DNA of 59,124 nucleotides from an uncultured Lachnospiraceae bacterium (GTDB lineage Bacteria > Bacillota > Clostridia > Lachnospirales > Lachnospiraceae), in the NCBI GenBank assembly GCA_910577115.1, contig CAJTMC010000025.1, positions 1 to 59,124 on the forward strand, in the 5' to 3' direction. Numbering within the stretch: the first letter of the stretch is position 1; each line of letters starts with the position of its first letter. The notes beneath the pieces are model-generated. The model was not told the DNA's origin, did not search any database, and saw only the letters and a list, made by a program, of their open reading frames with translations. Positions 26,150 through 34,413 of the stretch are shown here, one piece after another. Position numbers and translations under genes: made by a program.

Positions 26150-27643
26150 TTGAAAAATTGGGGAAAATTGACAATAAAACAAATTGTTAAAATAATAACG
26201 GGTAGTTTGATTGTGATAAGCGCCGCTACACTTCTGCTTTTCTTGTGGAATGGCGGCGCTTTTTTGCCGCGCTGGATTTCGTGGGAAGATACGGAGGAAT
26301 ATGATGCTTCGGGCAGGTACAGGCTTTTGGCGGCGCACAAATCGGTTCAAATCCTGTATGGGGAAGACGTGATTTGGTGCGCGCCGGACGGTGTGAAGGT
26401 GCAGAAGGCGTTGTTTAGTGATATTGATAACGACGGTCAGGATGAGCTTGTGCTGCTTTGCTGGAAGCGGGGGCGTTATGGGAAGAGTAAGCCTGTTTGG
26501 GTGGAGAAGGACGAGCAGGGGTGGTCGCAGCATTTGTTCGTCTATGAAGTTATGTCCAAACAGGACATGTCCTGTTTGGACATAACCAAATTGGTGAAGC
26601 CGAAATGGATGTCCTCCTATCTCGGACAAGATGTTTCAAAGCTTGCTTCCAATCAAAAAAGTGCGCCTTACAACCGCCTGTGGCTGACGGATTTAGAGGG
26701 GAACGTCAGCAGCTGGGTGTGGGATTCATGGGGTTTTACCAAGGAGGAAACGGATATTTCGTTTGTCGCGTTTGGGGATCTTTTAGCACATGAACCGATT
26801 TACCGGTACGGATTGCAAAACGGCGGTGATTTTGGTTTTTTGTTTGAAAATATGGAGGACGTGATTGCAGGGAGCGATGTTGCGGTGATTAATCAGGAAA
26901 CGCCGCTTACGGATCAGTTGTCGATGGTGAGCGATTATCCTCGGTTTGGCACGCCTGTTCAGGTTGGGGAGGCGATTGCGGACGCGGGCTTTGACGTGGT
27001 GACGTGCGCGACGAACCATGCGCTTGACAGGGGCGCCGAGGGCGTTGATTTTACCAAAGCATTTTTTGACGGCAGCGGGGTTGTCTGTGTCGGGATACAA
27101 TCGCTTTCGGAAGCGGAATATCTGCCGTATCGGGTCATTACGCGAAACGGCGCGCGGTTTGCGCTGCTCAATTATACGTATGGAACGAACGGAATTGCGG
27201 TTCCAAATGACAATCCGCATATCGTGCATTTGCTGGAGGACGAAGAAAAAATCCGTGGTGATATTGCGGCGGCAAAAGAAGATGCCGACTTTGTGATTGT
27301 TTTTGCGCACTGGGGAACAGAGTACGAACAGGAGCCGGATCAGTTTCAGAAAAAATGGGCACAGGTATTTTTAGACAGCGGAGTGGATATCCTAATTGGG
27401 ACACACCCGCATATCATGCAGCCATATGAGGTTTTGGAGGACAATGACGGGCATCGGATGCTGGTGTATTATTCGCTTGGCAATTATATCAGCGCGCAGC
27501 CGCAGAAGTCTTGTGTGAAGGGAGCAATGGCGGAATTTACAGTGTCGCTTACATCGGACGGGTACCAAATAACGGCGTATGATTTAAAGCCCTTGGAAAT
27601 TACTTGGAAGGACGCAAGATTTACGGTGGATTTTGCACAATAA
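26150..27643 (+). CDS. CapA/PgsA-family protein with membrane anchor and N-terminal extension
   Basis: 497 residues, TTG start 4 bp after the lipoprotein gene. One membrane segment (about 14-34) leads to an extracellular region: about 150 residues with an FG-GAP-like SDIDNDGQDELVLL calcium-type loop (about 88-102), then a CapA metallophosphatase-like domain with FVAFGDLLAHEPIY, NQETPL, CATNHALDRG, FAHWGTEYEQ, GTHPHIMQP and YYSLGNYI. CapA proteins take part in poly-gamma-glutamate or capsule synthesis in some bacteria, but most homologues are uncharacterised, and no other pgs/cap genes are present. A 38-bp perfect DNA palindrome (26549-26586) lies inside the coding region. Confidence 0.85.
   Translation: MKNWGKLTIKQIVKIITGSLIVISAATLLLFLWNGGAFLPRWISWEDTEEYDASGRYRLLAAHKSVQILYGEDVIWCAPDGVKVQKALFSDIDNDGQDELVLLCWKRGRYGKSKPVWVEKDEQGWSQHLFVYEVMSKQDMSCLDITKLVKPKWMSSYLGQDVSKLASNQKSAPYNRLWLTDLEGNVSSWVWDSWGFTKEETDISFVAFGDLLAHEPIYRYGLQNGGDFGFLFENMEDVIAGSDVAVINQETPLTDQLSMVSDYPRFGTPVQVGEAIADAGFDVVTCATNHALDRGAEGVDFTKAFFDGSGVVCVGIQSLSEAEYLPYRVITRNGARFALLNYTYGTNGIAVPNDNPHIVHLLEDEEKIRGDIAAAKEDADFVIVFAHWGTEYEQEPDQFQKKWAQVFLDSGVDILIGTHPHIMQPYEVLEDNDGHRMLVYYSLGNYISAQPQKSCVKGAMAEFTVSLTSDGYQITAYDLKPLEITWKDARFTVDFAQ
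26549..26586. repeat. 38-bp perfect palindrome inside the CapA-like gene
   Basis: Each 19-bp half reads GTTATGTCCAAACAGGACA; the second half is its exact reverse complement with no spacer. In frame it encodes VMSKQDMSCLDIT (about residues 134-146), within the variable N-terminal extension. It could form a long hairpin in mRNA or a cruciform in DNA. Confidence 0.9.
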
Positions 27644-27670
27644 AGCGTTTGCTAAAGAAAACAAAATTGC

Positions 27671-27698
27671 TTGACAGACGGATAAGAAGTGATATAAT
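27671..27698 (+). promoter_or_regulatory. Consensus sigma-A promoter of the nifS-like operon
   Basis: A perfect TTGACA (27671-27676), a 16-bp spacer and a perfect TATAAT (27693-27698), about 69 bp before the start codon. Confidence 0.75.
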
Positions 27699-27766
27699 GG
27701 AATGCGTAAGCATACTAAACTGATAGGAAAAGTATTATATAGATTGGCGAAATTACAGGAAAGGAC

Positions 27767-28954
27767 ATGGCATTTATGGATAAAATGATTTATTTGGATA
27801 ATGCGGCGACAACGCAGGTGAGTGAAGCGGTGCTGAATGAGATGCTGCCGTTTTTCAGAGAGGCGTACGGCAATCCGTCGGCGGTGTATACTTTTGCGTC
27901 AGAGGCGCGAAAGGCAGTCGACAAGGCAAGGTGGCAGGCGGCGGAGCTGATTGGCGCGAAACCGGAAGAAATCTATTTTACGGGAGGCGGAAGCGAATCG
28001 GATAACTGGGCGCTGATTGCGACGGCGCAGGCATACGCGGAAAAGGGAAAGCATATTATCACAAGCAAAATAGAGCATCATGCCGTTTTGCATACTTGCG
28101 AATTTTTGGAGAAGCAGGGATATGAAGTGACCTATCTTGATGTGGACGAGGACGGGATGATTTCGCTTGAGGCGTTAAAAGCGGCAATCCGTCCTGATAC
28201 GGTTTTGATTTCGATTATGACGGCAAACAATGAAATCGGAACGATTGAACCGATTGCGGAAATTGGAAAAATTGCCCGCGAGCATAGCGTGCTTTTTCAT
28301 ACGGACGCGGTGCAGGCATACGGTCATATTCCGATTTCGGTGGACGAAATGAATATTGACATGCTTTCCGCGAGCGGGCACAAGCTGAACGGGCCGAAGG
28401 GAATCGGGATTTTGTATATTCGCAAGGGCGTAAAAATCCGTTCCTTTATACATGGCGGCGCGCAGGAGCGCAGCAGAAGGGCGGGAACCCTGAATGTGCC
28501 CGGAATTGTAGGTTTTGGTAAGGCGGCGGAAATTGCGCAGGAAACAATGGAGGAGCGAAGCCGTCAGGAAATTAAAATCCGCGACCATTTGATTGCGCGC
28601 GTTTTAGAGGAAATTCCGCATGCGCGGTTAAACGGACATAAGACGGACAGGCTGCCAAACAACGCGAATTTCTGTTTTCGGTTTATTGAGGGCGAATCCA
28701 TGCTGATTTTGCTTGACCAGCTTGGCATTTACGCGTCGAGCGGTTCGGCGTGTACATCAGGTGCGCTCAATCCGTCGCATGTACTGCTGGCGATTGGGCT
28801 TTTGCATGAGGTTGCACATGGTTCGCTTCGGATTACGCTGTCGGAGGAAACGACGGTGGAGGATATTGATTATGTAGTTGACGAGTTAAAGAAAATTATA
28901 CAAAGACTGCGCGATATGTCGCCGTTGTATGAGGATTTTGCAAAAACAAATTGA
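27767..28954 (+). CDS. nifS: Cysteine desulfurase (NifS/IscS type)
   Basis: 395-residue PLP enzyme that takes sulfur from cysteine for Fe-S cluster assembly. IYLDNAATT opens the fold, ASGHKLNGPKG carries the PLP lysine Lys206, and SSGSACTSG carries the persulfide cysteine Cys329. The HTDAVQAYG segment binds PLP. The ATG at 27767 has AGGA six bases upstream; 27776 is an alternative. A NifU-like scaffold gene follows 75 bp later, so the pair forms the NIF-type Fe-S machinery that is standard in Clostridia. Confidence 0.93.
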   Translation: MAFMDKMIYLDNAATTQVSEAVLNEMLPFFREAYGNPSAVYTFASEARKAVDKARWQAAELIGAKPEEIYFTGGGSESDNWALIATAQAYAEKGKHIITSKIEHHAVLHTCEFLEKQGYEVTYLDVDEDGMISLEALKAAIRPDTVLISIMTANNEIGTIEPIAEIGKIAREHSVLFHTDAVQAYGHIPISVDEMNIDMLSASGHKLNGPKGIGILYIRKGVKIRSFIHGGAQERSRRAGTLNVPGIVGFGKAAEIAQETMEERSRQEIKIRDHLIARVLEEIPHARLNGHKTDRLPNNANFCFRFIEGESMLILLDQLGIYASSGSACTSGALNPSHVLLAIGLLHEVAHGSLRITLSEETTVEDIDYVVDELKKIIQRLRDMSPLYEDFAKTN

Positions 28955-29029
28955 AAAACCGAGATTTTTCAATGGACAAATTTGTATGTAGGCACAAATT
29001 TGCAGACATAAGGAAGAGGAGAGAAGTTT

Positions 29030-29467
29030 ATGTACAGTGAAAAAGTGATGGATCATTTTAATAATCCGAGAAATGTGGGAGAGATTGAAAACGCAAGCGG
29101 CGTAGGGACGGTTGGGAACGCGAAATGCGGCGACATTATGAGAATGTATTTTGACATTGATGCGCAGGGGGTTATTCAAAACGTCAAATTTAAGACCTTC
29201 GGCTGCGGAGCCGCTGTTGCGACAAGCAGCATGGCGACAGAGCTGGTGAAGGGGAAAACGGTGCAGGAGGCATTGACGGTCACAAACAAGGCAGTTATGG
29301 AGGCGCTGGACGGTCTGCCGCCTGTAAAGGTACATTGCTCGCTGCTTGCGGAGGAGGCGATTCATGCGGCGCTGTGGGATTATGCGCAAAAGAATCATAT
29401 TGTGATTGAAGGGCTGGAAAAGCCGGTTAGCGATATTGCGGAGAAGGAAGAGGAGGAAGAATATTAG
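29030..29467 (+). CDS. nifU: NifU/IscU-like Fe-S cluster scaffold protein
   Basis: 145 residues. MDHFNNPRNVGEIE is the classic opening. The cluster ligands Cys33 (AKCGD, with Asp35), Cys59 (FGCGAA) and His102-Cys103 (VHCSLLAEEA) are all present, so it should assemble a 2Fe-2S or 4Fe-4S cluster with sulfur from the preceding desulfurase. GAAGAGGAG lies before the ATG. It has only the N-terminal NifU domain, plus an acidic tail (EKEEEEEY). Confidence 0.93.
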   Translation: MYSEKVMDHFNNPRNVGEIENASGVGTVGNAKCGDIMRMYFDIDAQGVIQNVKFKTFGCGAAVATSSMATELVKGKTVQEALTVTNKAVMEALDGLPPVKVHCSLLAEEAIHAALWDYAQKNHIVIEGLEKPVSDIAEKEEEEEY

Positions 29468-29615
29468 GAATAAAATTAAGATACCTTTGCGCTCTTGCAT
29501 AGCTGACACAGATATAATATCTGCTCATTATGTCATGTTGCTATTGATGCACAGTATGGAGGGTAAATCTGTGTATAAAATGATAAGAAAGTCTAAGATG
29601 TGTAAAGACGGCGTA

Positions 29616-29644
29616 TTGATTTTGTCTTTATCATATGATAATAT
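29616..29644 (+). promoter_or_regulatory. Promoter of the relB/yoeB-like pair
   Basis: TTGATT (29616-29621), a 17-bp spacer and TAATAT (29639-29644), 32 bp before the antitoxin ATG. Confidence 0.5.
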
Positions 29645-29675
29645 ACAGATGAGATTTCGGAAAGGAGTATTATTT

Positions 29676-29936
29676 ATGGCACAGACATTGATAAATATCC
29701 GCATGGACGAGGAACTAAAAAAGAATATGGAGCAGACTTGTCAGGAGCTTGGAATGAATATGACTACTGCAATTACTATATTTGCAAAAAAAATGACAAG
29801 AGAAAAAAGAATTCCGTTTGAAGTATCCATAGATCCGTTTTACTCTGAAAGCAACATGGCACATTTGCGTAGGGGCGTGGAGGCGCTCAATGCCGGAAAG
29901 GGTGTAGAGCACGATATTATCGAGGAAGAAGAATGA
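29676..29936 (+). CDS. RelB/DinJ-family antitoxin
   Basis: 86 residues from an ATG preceded by AAAGGAG. The N-terminal INIRMDEELKKNMEQTCQELGMNMTTAITIFAKKM segment is a ribbon-helix-helix DNA-binding domain of the RelB/DinJ type. The C-terminal half (about 45-86), with the acidic EHDIIEEEE end, would wrap and inhibit the toxin. It overlaps the toxin gene by 4 bp (ATGA), the usual coupling. Its dimer should also repress the promoter at 29616. Confidence 0.88.
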   Translation: MAQTLINIRMDEELKKNMEQTCQELGMNMTTAITIFAKKMTREKRIPFEVSIDPFYSESNMAHLRRGVEALNAGKGVEHDIIEEEE

Positions 29937-30193
29937 AAAAGATTTGGTTTGATGAGGCATGGGAGGATTACACCTATTGGCAGACGCAGGATAAAAAAAC
30001 ATTAAAACGTATTAATATGCTGCTGAAGGATATTGAAAGAGGAAATTTTGACGGTATTGGGAAACCGGAACCATTAAAGGGCGATATGAGCGGATTTTGG
30101 AGTCGGAGGATTGATGACGTGAATAGGCTGGTGTATCGGATTCGTGGTGATGTGATAGAGACTGTTTCCTGTAAGGGACATTATGAGGATTGA
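29933..30193 (+). CDS. YoeB/Txe-family mRNA interferase toxin
   Basis: 86 residues, the normal YoeB size. KIWFDEAWEDYTYWQTQDKKT, GKPEPLKGDMSGFWSRRID and NRLVYRIRGDVIETVSCKGHY match the family. Residues expected for ribosome-dependent mRNA cleavage (Glu in EPLKG, Arg in SRRID, and the terminal His-Tyr in KGHY) are present, so it looks functional. The start overlaps the antitoxin stop. It is followed by a shared bidirectional terminator. Confidence 0.9.
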   Translation: MKKIWFDEAWEDYTYWQTQDKKTLKRINMLLKDIERGNFDGIGKPEPLKGDMSGFWSRRIDDVNRLVYRIRGDVIETVSCKGHYED

Positions 30194-30260
30194 GTTCTTT
30201 TACGCACGTTCCACAATACAGTTAATGGCATGGGTTTCATCCATATAATTAGAAAAAACG

Positions 30261-30303
30261 AAAGGGTAGTCAGTGACGGAAGCAAGTCACCGGCTACCCT
30301 TTT
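30261..30303. terminator. Bidirectional terminator between the toxin gene and pyrG
   Basis: A 17-bp imperfect stem (AAAGGGTAG... / ...CTACCCTTT) with an 8-base loop, A-rich before and T-rich after, placed between convergent genes. Confidence 0.75.
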
Positions 30304-30349
30304 ATGGTCTGTTTCTCTTTAAACAGCATTCTTTATGTTTTTGGAAACT

Positions 30350-31957
30350 TTACTTATTTTTATAAGCGATAGCAGCCTCCACAAGCCCCTTAAACAAAGG
30401 ATGCGGTCTGTTCGGTCTGCTCTTTAATTCCGGATGCGCTTGCGTCGCGAGGAAGAATGGGTGGGATGGAATCTCAATCATCTCCACAATGCGCCCGTCC
30501 GGAGAAAGTCCGGAGAGCAGCATACCTTTCTCTGAGAGAACATTCCGATAATCATTGTTAACTTCATAACGATGTCTGTGACGCTCATGGATCACCTCAC
30601 TGCCATAGAGCTTGTACGCCTTTGAGGACGTGTCAAGGTGGCATTCGTAAGAACCAAGCCGTAACGTACCGCCGATGTCCTCCACGCCGTTCTGATCCGG
30701 CATCAACGCAATAACCGGATGAATCGTGTTGGGATCAAGCTCAATGCTGTGCGCGTCATTGTACCCCACAACGCTCCTCACATATTCCACAATGGAAAGC
30801 TGCATACCAAGACACAATCCGAGGAATGGGATAGCATTCTCCCGTGCATACCGAATGGCGTCAATCATGCCTTCAATTCCCCTGTCGCCAAAACCGCCGG
30901 GCACAAGCACGCCGTCAACGTCGCCTAATATATCAGCCACATTTTCGGCATTTACCTGCTCCGAGTCCACCCACTTGATATTGACAGTGGCGTGCTGCGG
31001 AATACCGCCATGCTTGAGCGCCTCCACCACACTGATGTACGCATCGTGAAGCTGTGTATATTTTCCAACCAGCGCGATATTGACCTCCTGCGTGGGCGTC
31101 TTTAAATCTTCCACCATTTTTGCCCATTCCTCCAAGTCCGGTTCCGGGCATTTTAAGTGCAGACACTCGCAGGCAACCTCTGCCAGATGCTCCCGCTCCA
31201 TTGCAAGAGGCGCTTCATAGAGATATTCTACATCAAGGTTTTGCAGCACATGGGAAGTCGGCACATTACAGAACAGCGCAATTTTATCCTTAATTCCATG
31301 ATCGAGCGTATGTTCGCTTCTGCACACAATGATATCCGGTTGGATTCCCATTCCCTGAAGTTCTTTAACGCTTGCCTGTGTCGGCTTGGTCTTCATCTCC
31401 TGTGAAGCACTCAAATAAGGAATCAGCGTCACATGGATTAAAATCGCGTTTTCGTGTCCGATCTCGTGCTGGAACTGTCGTATGGATTCCAAAAACGGCT
31501 GGCTTTCGATATCGCCGACCGTACCGCCCACCTCAATAATGGCAATGCGCATATCGGGGTCTGTGAAATTCCTGTAAAAGCGGCTCTTAATCTCGTTGGT
31601 GATATGCGGAATAACCTGAACGGTGCCCCCGCCGTAATCGCCGCGCCGCTCCTTTTGCAGAACGCTCCAGTAAACCTTCCCGGTGGTGACGTTTGAGTTT
31701 TTGTCAAGACTTTCGTCAATAAAACGCTCATAGTGGCCTAAATCAAGGTCTGTCTCCGCGCCATCGTCCGTCACAAAAACTTCCCCATGCTGTATCGGGT
31801 TCATGGTACCGGGATCGATATTGATATATGGATCAAACTTTTGCATTGTGACTTTGTAGCCCCTTGCTTTTAAAAGCCGGCCGAGCGATGCGGCTGTAAT
31901 TCCTTTTCCAAGTCCTGAAACGACGCCGCCGGTTACAAATACATACTTAACGGGCAT
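30350..31957 (-). CDS. pyrG: CTP synthase
   Basis: 535-residue enzyme converting UTP to CTP with glutamine as nitrogen donor. The N-terminal synthase domain opens with KYVFVTGGVVSGLGKGI (P-loop) and continues through KFDPYINIDPGTMNP. The C-terminal class-I glutamine amidotransferase domain (about 290-535) has PGGFGDRG, the nucleophile in GLCLGMQ (Cys near 381) and the C-terminal HPE triad segment. Length fits the family. It appears monocistronic on the minus strand. Confidence 0.97.
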   Translation of the reverse strand: MPVKYVFVTGGVVSGLGKGITAASLGRLLKARGYKVTMQKFDPYINIDPGTMNPIQHGEVFVTDDGAETDLDLGHYERFIDESLDKNSNVTTGKVYWSVLQKERRGDYGGGTVQVIPHITNEIKSRFYRNFTDPDMRIAIIEVGGTVGDIESQPFLESIRQFQHEIGHENAILIHVTLIPYLSASQEMKTKPTQASVKELQGMGIQPDIIVCRSEHTLDHGIKDKIALFCNVPTSHVLQNLDVEYLYEAPLAMEREHLAEVACECLHLKCPEPDLEEWAKMVEDLKTPTQEVNIALVGKYTQLHDAYISVVEALKHGGIPQHATVNIKWVDSEQVNAENVADILGDVDGVLVPGGFGDRGIEGMIDAIRYARENAIPFLGLCLGMQLSIVEYVRSVVGYNDAHSIELDPNTIHPVIALMPDQNGVEDIGGTLRLGSYECHLDTSSKAYKLYGSEVIHERHRHRYEVNNDYRNVLSEKGMLLSGLSPDGRIVEMIEIPSHPFFLATQAHPELKSRPNRPHPLFKGLVEAAIAYKNK

Positions 31958-32145
31958 AATAACATAGATTCCTTTCGATTTGATTATTTTAGTTTTATTT
32001 CATAAAGAAATTATTGATTTATAAATGGATTATCTTTATAATTATACTTGATTTGTTAAAAATATTCAATACAGAGTAAGCAATATAGAAAGGGATAATG
32101 TTCAGGCGAAGAATTGAAGCATTATGAAAGGGTTTACAATAATTT

Positions 32146-34413
32146 ATGGATAATAACCAGTTTAACAATCATGATAATAACGGTGGTCATGGCAATGGAA
32201 ACGGCGGTGGCGGAAACAACGGAAAAGATCCAAGAAAGCAAAGCCTCATTATTATGCTTGTGGCGGCAGTGCTTTCCCTTTTTTTCATCACGTATCTGAC
32301 GAAGGTTGTGACAGGCGCCACAAACAGGGAAATCACTTACAACGAATTTATCAAGCTGGTCGATGAGGGGTCGGTTGAGAGTGTTAAAATCGAGACAGGG
32401 CAAATCATCATCACGCCAAAGATTAAAGAATCGAGCGACAAGCTCATATCGTATTATCAGCCGACTATTACTTACGTGACAGGAAAGGTTGAGGACGACG
32501 ATACGCTTACAAAGCGTCTTTTGGAAGCAGGCGTTGAGGTAAAAGGAACGCTTCCGGATCGTTCGGGTATTATTATTTCCTTATTATACTATGCAGTCCT
32601 TGCTTTGATGATGTGGGGCTTTTTGAGCCTGATTTTCCGAAAGGTTTCCGGCGGCGGAGGCGCTTTCAGCATGGGAAAGAGCAATGCAAAGGTTTATGTG
32701 CAGAAGGAGACGGGAATCACGTTTCGGGACGTTGCCGGAGAGGACGAGGCGAAGGAGTCCCTGCAGGAGGTCGTTGATTTCCTGCATAATCCCGGAAAAT
32801 ATGCCAGAATCGGCGCGAAGCTGCCAAAGGGTGCGCTTCTAGTAGGCCCTCCCGGAACCGGTAAAACAATGCTTGCAAAGGCGGTTGCAGGTGAGGCGCA
32901 TGTGCCGTTTTTCTCGCTGGCAGGTTCGGATTTTATCGAGCTTTATGTCGGTGTAGGTGCATCGCGTGTGCGTGATTTGTTTAAAGAGGCGGAGAAAAAT
33001 GCGCCTTGTATTGTTTTTATTGACGAGATTGACGCAATCGGAAGAAGCCGTGACTCGAAATACGGCGGCGGAAACGAGGAGCGTGAGCAGACACTAAACC
33101 AGCTGTTGTCCGAAATGGACGGTTTTGACGGCAAGAAGGGAATTATCATATTAGCCGCAACGAACCGCCCTGAGATTTTGGACAAGGCGTTGCTGCGTCC
33201 GGGACGCTTTGACAGGCGGATTATTGTGGATAAGCCTGATTTGAAGGGACGCGTCAATATTTTAAAGGTACATGCAAAAGATGTGCTGATGGACGAGACG
33301 GTTGATTTGGACGCTATCGCCCTTGCGACAAGCGGAGCGGTCGGTGCGGATCTTGCCAATATGATTAATGAGGCCGCAATCAATGCCGTAAAGGAAGGCA
33401 GGGAGTTTGTAAGCCAGAAGGATTTGTTTAATGCGGTTGAAGTGGTGCTTGTGGGCAAGGAGAAGAAAGACCGCATTATGAGCAAGGAAGAGCGCAAGAT
33501 TGTTTCTTACCATGAGGTTGGCCATGCGTTGATTAGTGCGTTGCAGAAAAATTCGGAGCCTGTGCAGAAGATTACGATTGTGCCACGTACAATGGGGGCG
33601 CTCGGATATGTGATGCATGTGCCGGAGGACGAGAAGTACCTCAATTCCAAGGCAGAGCTGCACGATATGATTGTCGGGCTTTTGGGCGGTCGTGCTGCCG
33701 AGGAGATTATGTTTGACACAGTGACGACAGGTGCGGCAAACGATATTGAGCGCGCGACGAACATTGCGCGGTCGATGGTGACAAGGTATGGTATGAGTGA
33801 GAAATTCGGGTTGATGGGACTTGCGACGGTTGAGAGCCAGTACCTTGACAGCACCAGTACGCTCAACTGTGCGGAAAATACCGCTGCGGAGATTGATGCG
33901 GAGGTTATGAAAATCCTGAAGGAAGCGTATGACGAGGCGCTTGCCATGCTGCGTGACAATAAGGACGTTATGGACAAGATTGCCGCATACTTAATCGAGA
34001 AGGAAACGATTACGGGCAAGGAGTTCATGAAGATTTACCGCGAGGAGAAGGGGCTGCCTGAGCCGGAGGAGAAAGAGCCGGAGGAGAAAGAGCCGGAGGG
34101 TGCGGAGGAAAAATCTTCTGATGAAAAATCCGCTGATGCGTCGAAGGCAGAGGAAAACAAACCGGAAAGCGCGGGGGAACCGCAGCAGCCCGCAGAGGAT
34201 AACGGGATAAAAGTGCCAAGTCCGGAAGAATTGCGCAATTATGCGCCGCAGCAGCCCGTTTTCCAAAATCCGCGTTATACGCAGGAGAACGACAATCGCG
34301 CGTCACAGGAGCCGCAGGAGAACGAAGAGCGGGATGTTAAAAATCAGACAAACGGGGAAAGCGGCGAACAATCAAGATTTGGCTCCGCTTGGGACAGGAA
34401 TGTAAATGGATGA
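32146..34413 (+). CDS. ftsH: ATP-dependent zinc metalloprotease FtsH
   Basis: 755-residue membrane AAA+ protease for quality control of membrane and regulatory proteins. An Asn/Gly-rich N-terminus precedes the first membrane segment (about 34-53); a second lies near 145-165. The AAA domain has GPPGTGKT at 234-241, VFIDEID and the second region of homology ATNRPEILDKALLRPGRFDR. The protease site is HEVGH, with the first His near 456. The tail after about 630 is unusually long, rich in Pro, Glu and Lys, with a repeated PEEKE unit. It overlaps uvrC by 8 bp. Confidence 0.96.
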   Translation: MDNNQFNNHDNNGGHGNGNGGGGNNGKDPRKQSLIIMLVAAVLSLFFITYLTKVVTGATNREITYNEFIKLVDEGSVESVKIETGQIIITPKIKESSDKLISYYQPTITYVTGKVEDDDTLTKRLLEAGVEVKGTLPDRSGIIISLLYYAVLALMMWGFLSLIFRKVSGGGGAFSMGKSNAKVYVQKETGITFRDVAGEDEAKESLQEVVDFLHNPGKYARIGAKLPKGALLVGPPGTGKTMLAKAVAGEAHVPFFSLAGSDFIELYVGVGASRVRDLFKEAEKNAPCIVFIDEIDAIGRSRDSKYGGGNEEREQTLNQLLSEMDGFDGKKGIIILAATNRPEILDKALLRPGRFDRRIIVDKPDLKGRVNILKVHAKDVLMDETVDLDAIALATSGAVGADLANMINEAAINAVKEGREFVSQKDLFNAVEVVLVGKEKKDRIMSKEERKIVSYHEVGHALISALQKNSEPVQKITIVPRTMGALGYVMHVPEDEKYLNSKAELHDMIVGLLGGRAAEEIMFDTVTTGAANDIERATNIARSMVTRYGMSEKFGLMGLATVESQYLDSTSTLNCAENTAAEIDAEVMKILKEAYDEALAMLRDNKDVMDKIAAYLIEKETITGKEFMKIYREEKGLPEPEEKEPEEKEPEGAEEKSSDEKSADASKAEENKPESAGEPQQPAEDNGIKVPSPEELRNYAPQQPVFQNPRYTQENDNRASQEPQENEERDVKNQTNGESGEQSRFGSAWDRNVNG

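Noticed and set aside
25372..26629. Overlapping long minus-strand frames opposite the DUF3160 and CapA-like genes
   Set aside because: No recognisable motifs or ribosome sites; the plus-strand genes have promoter, lipobox and family motifs.
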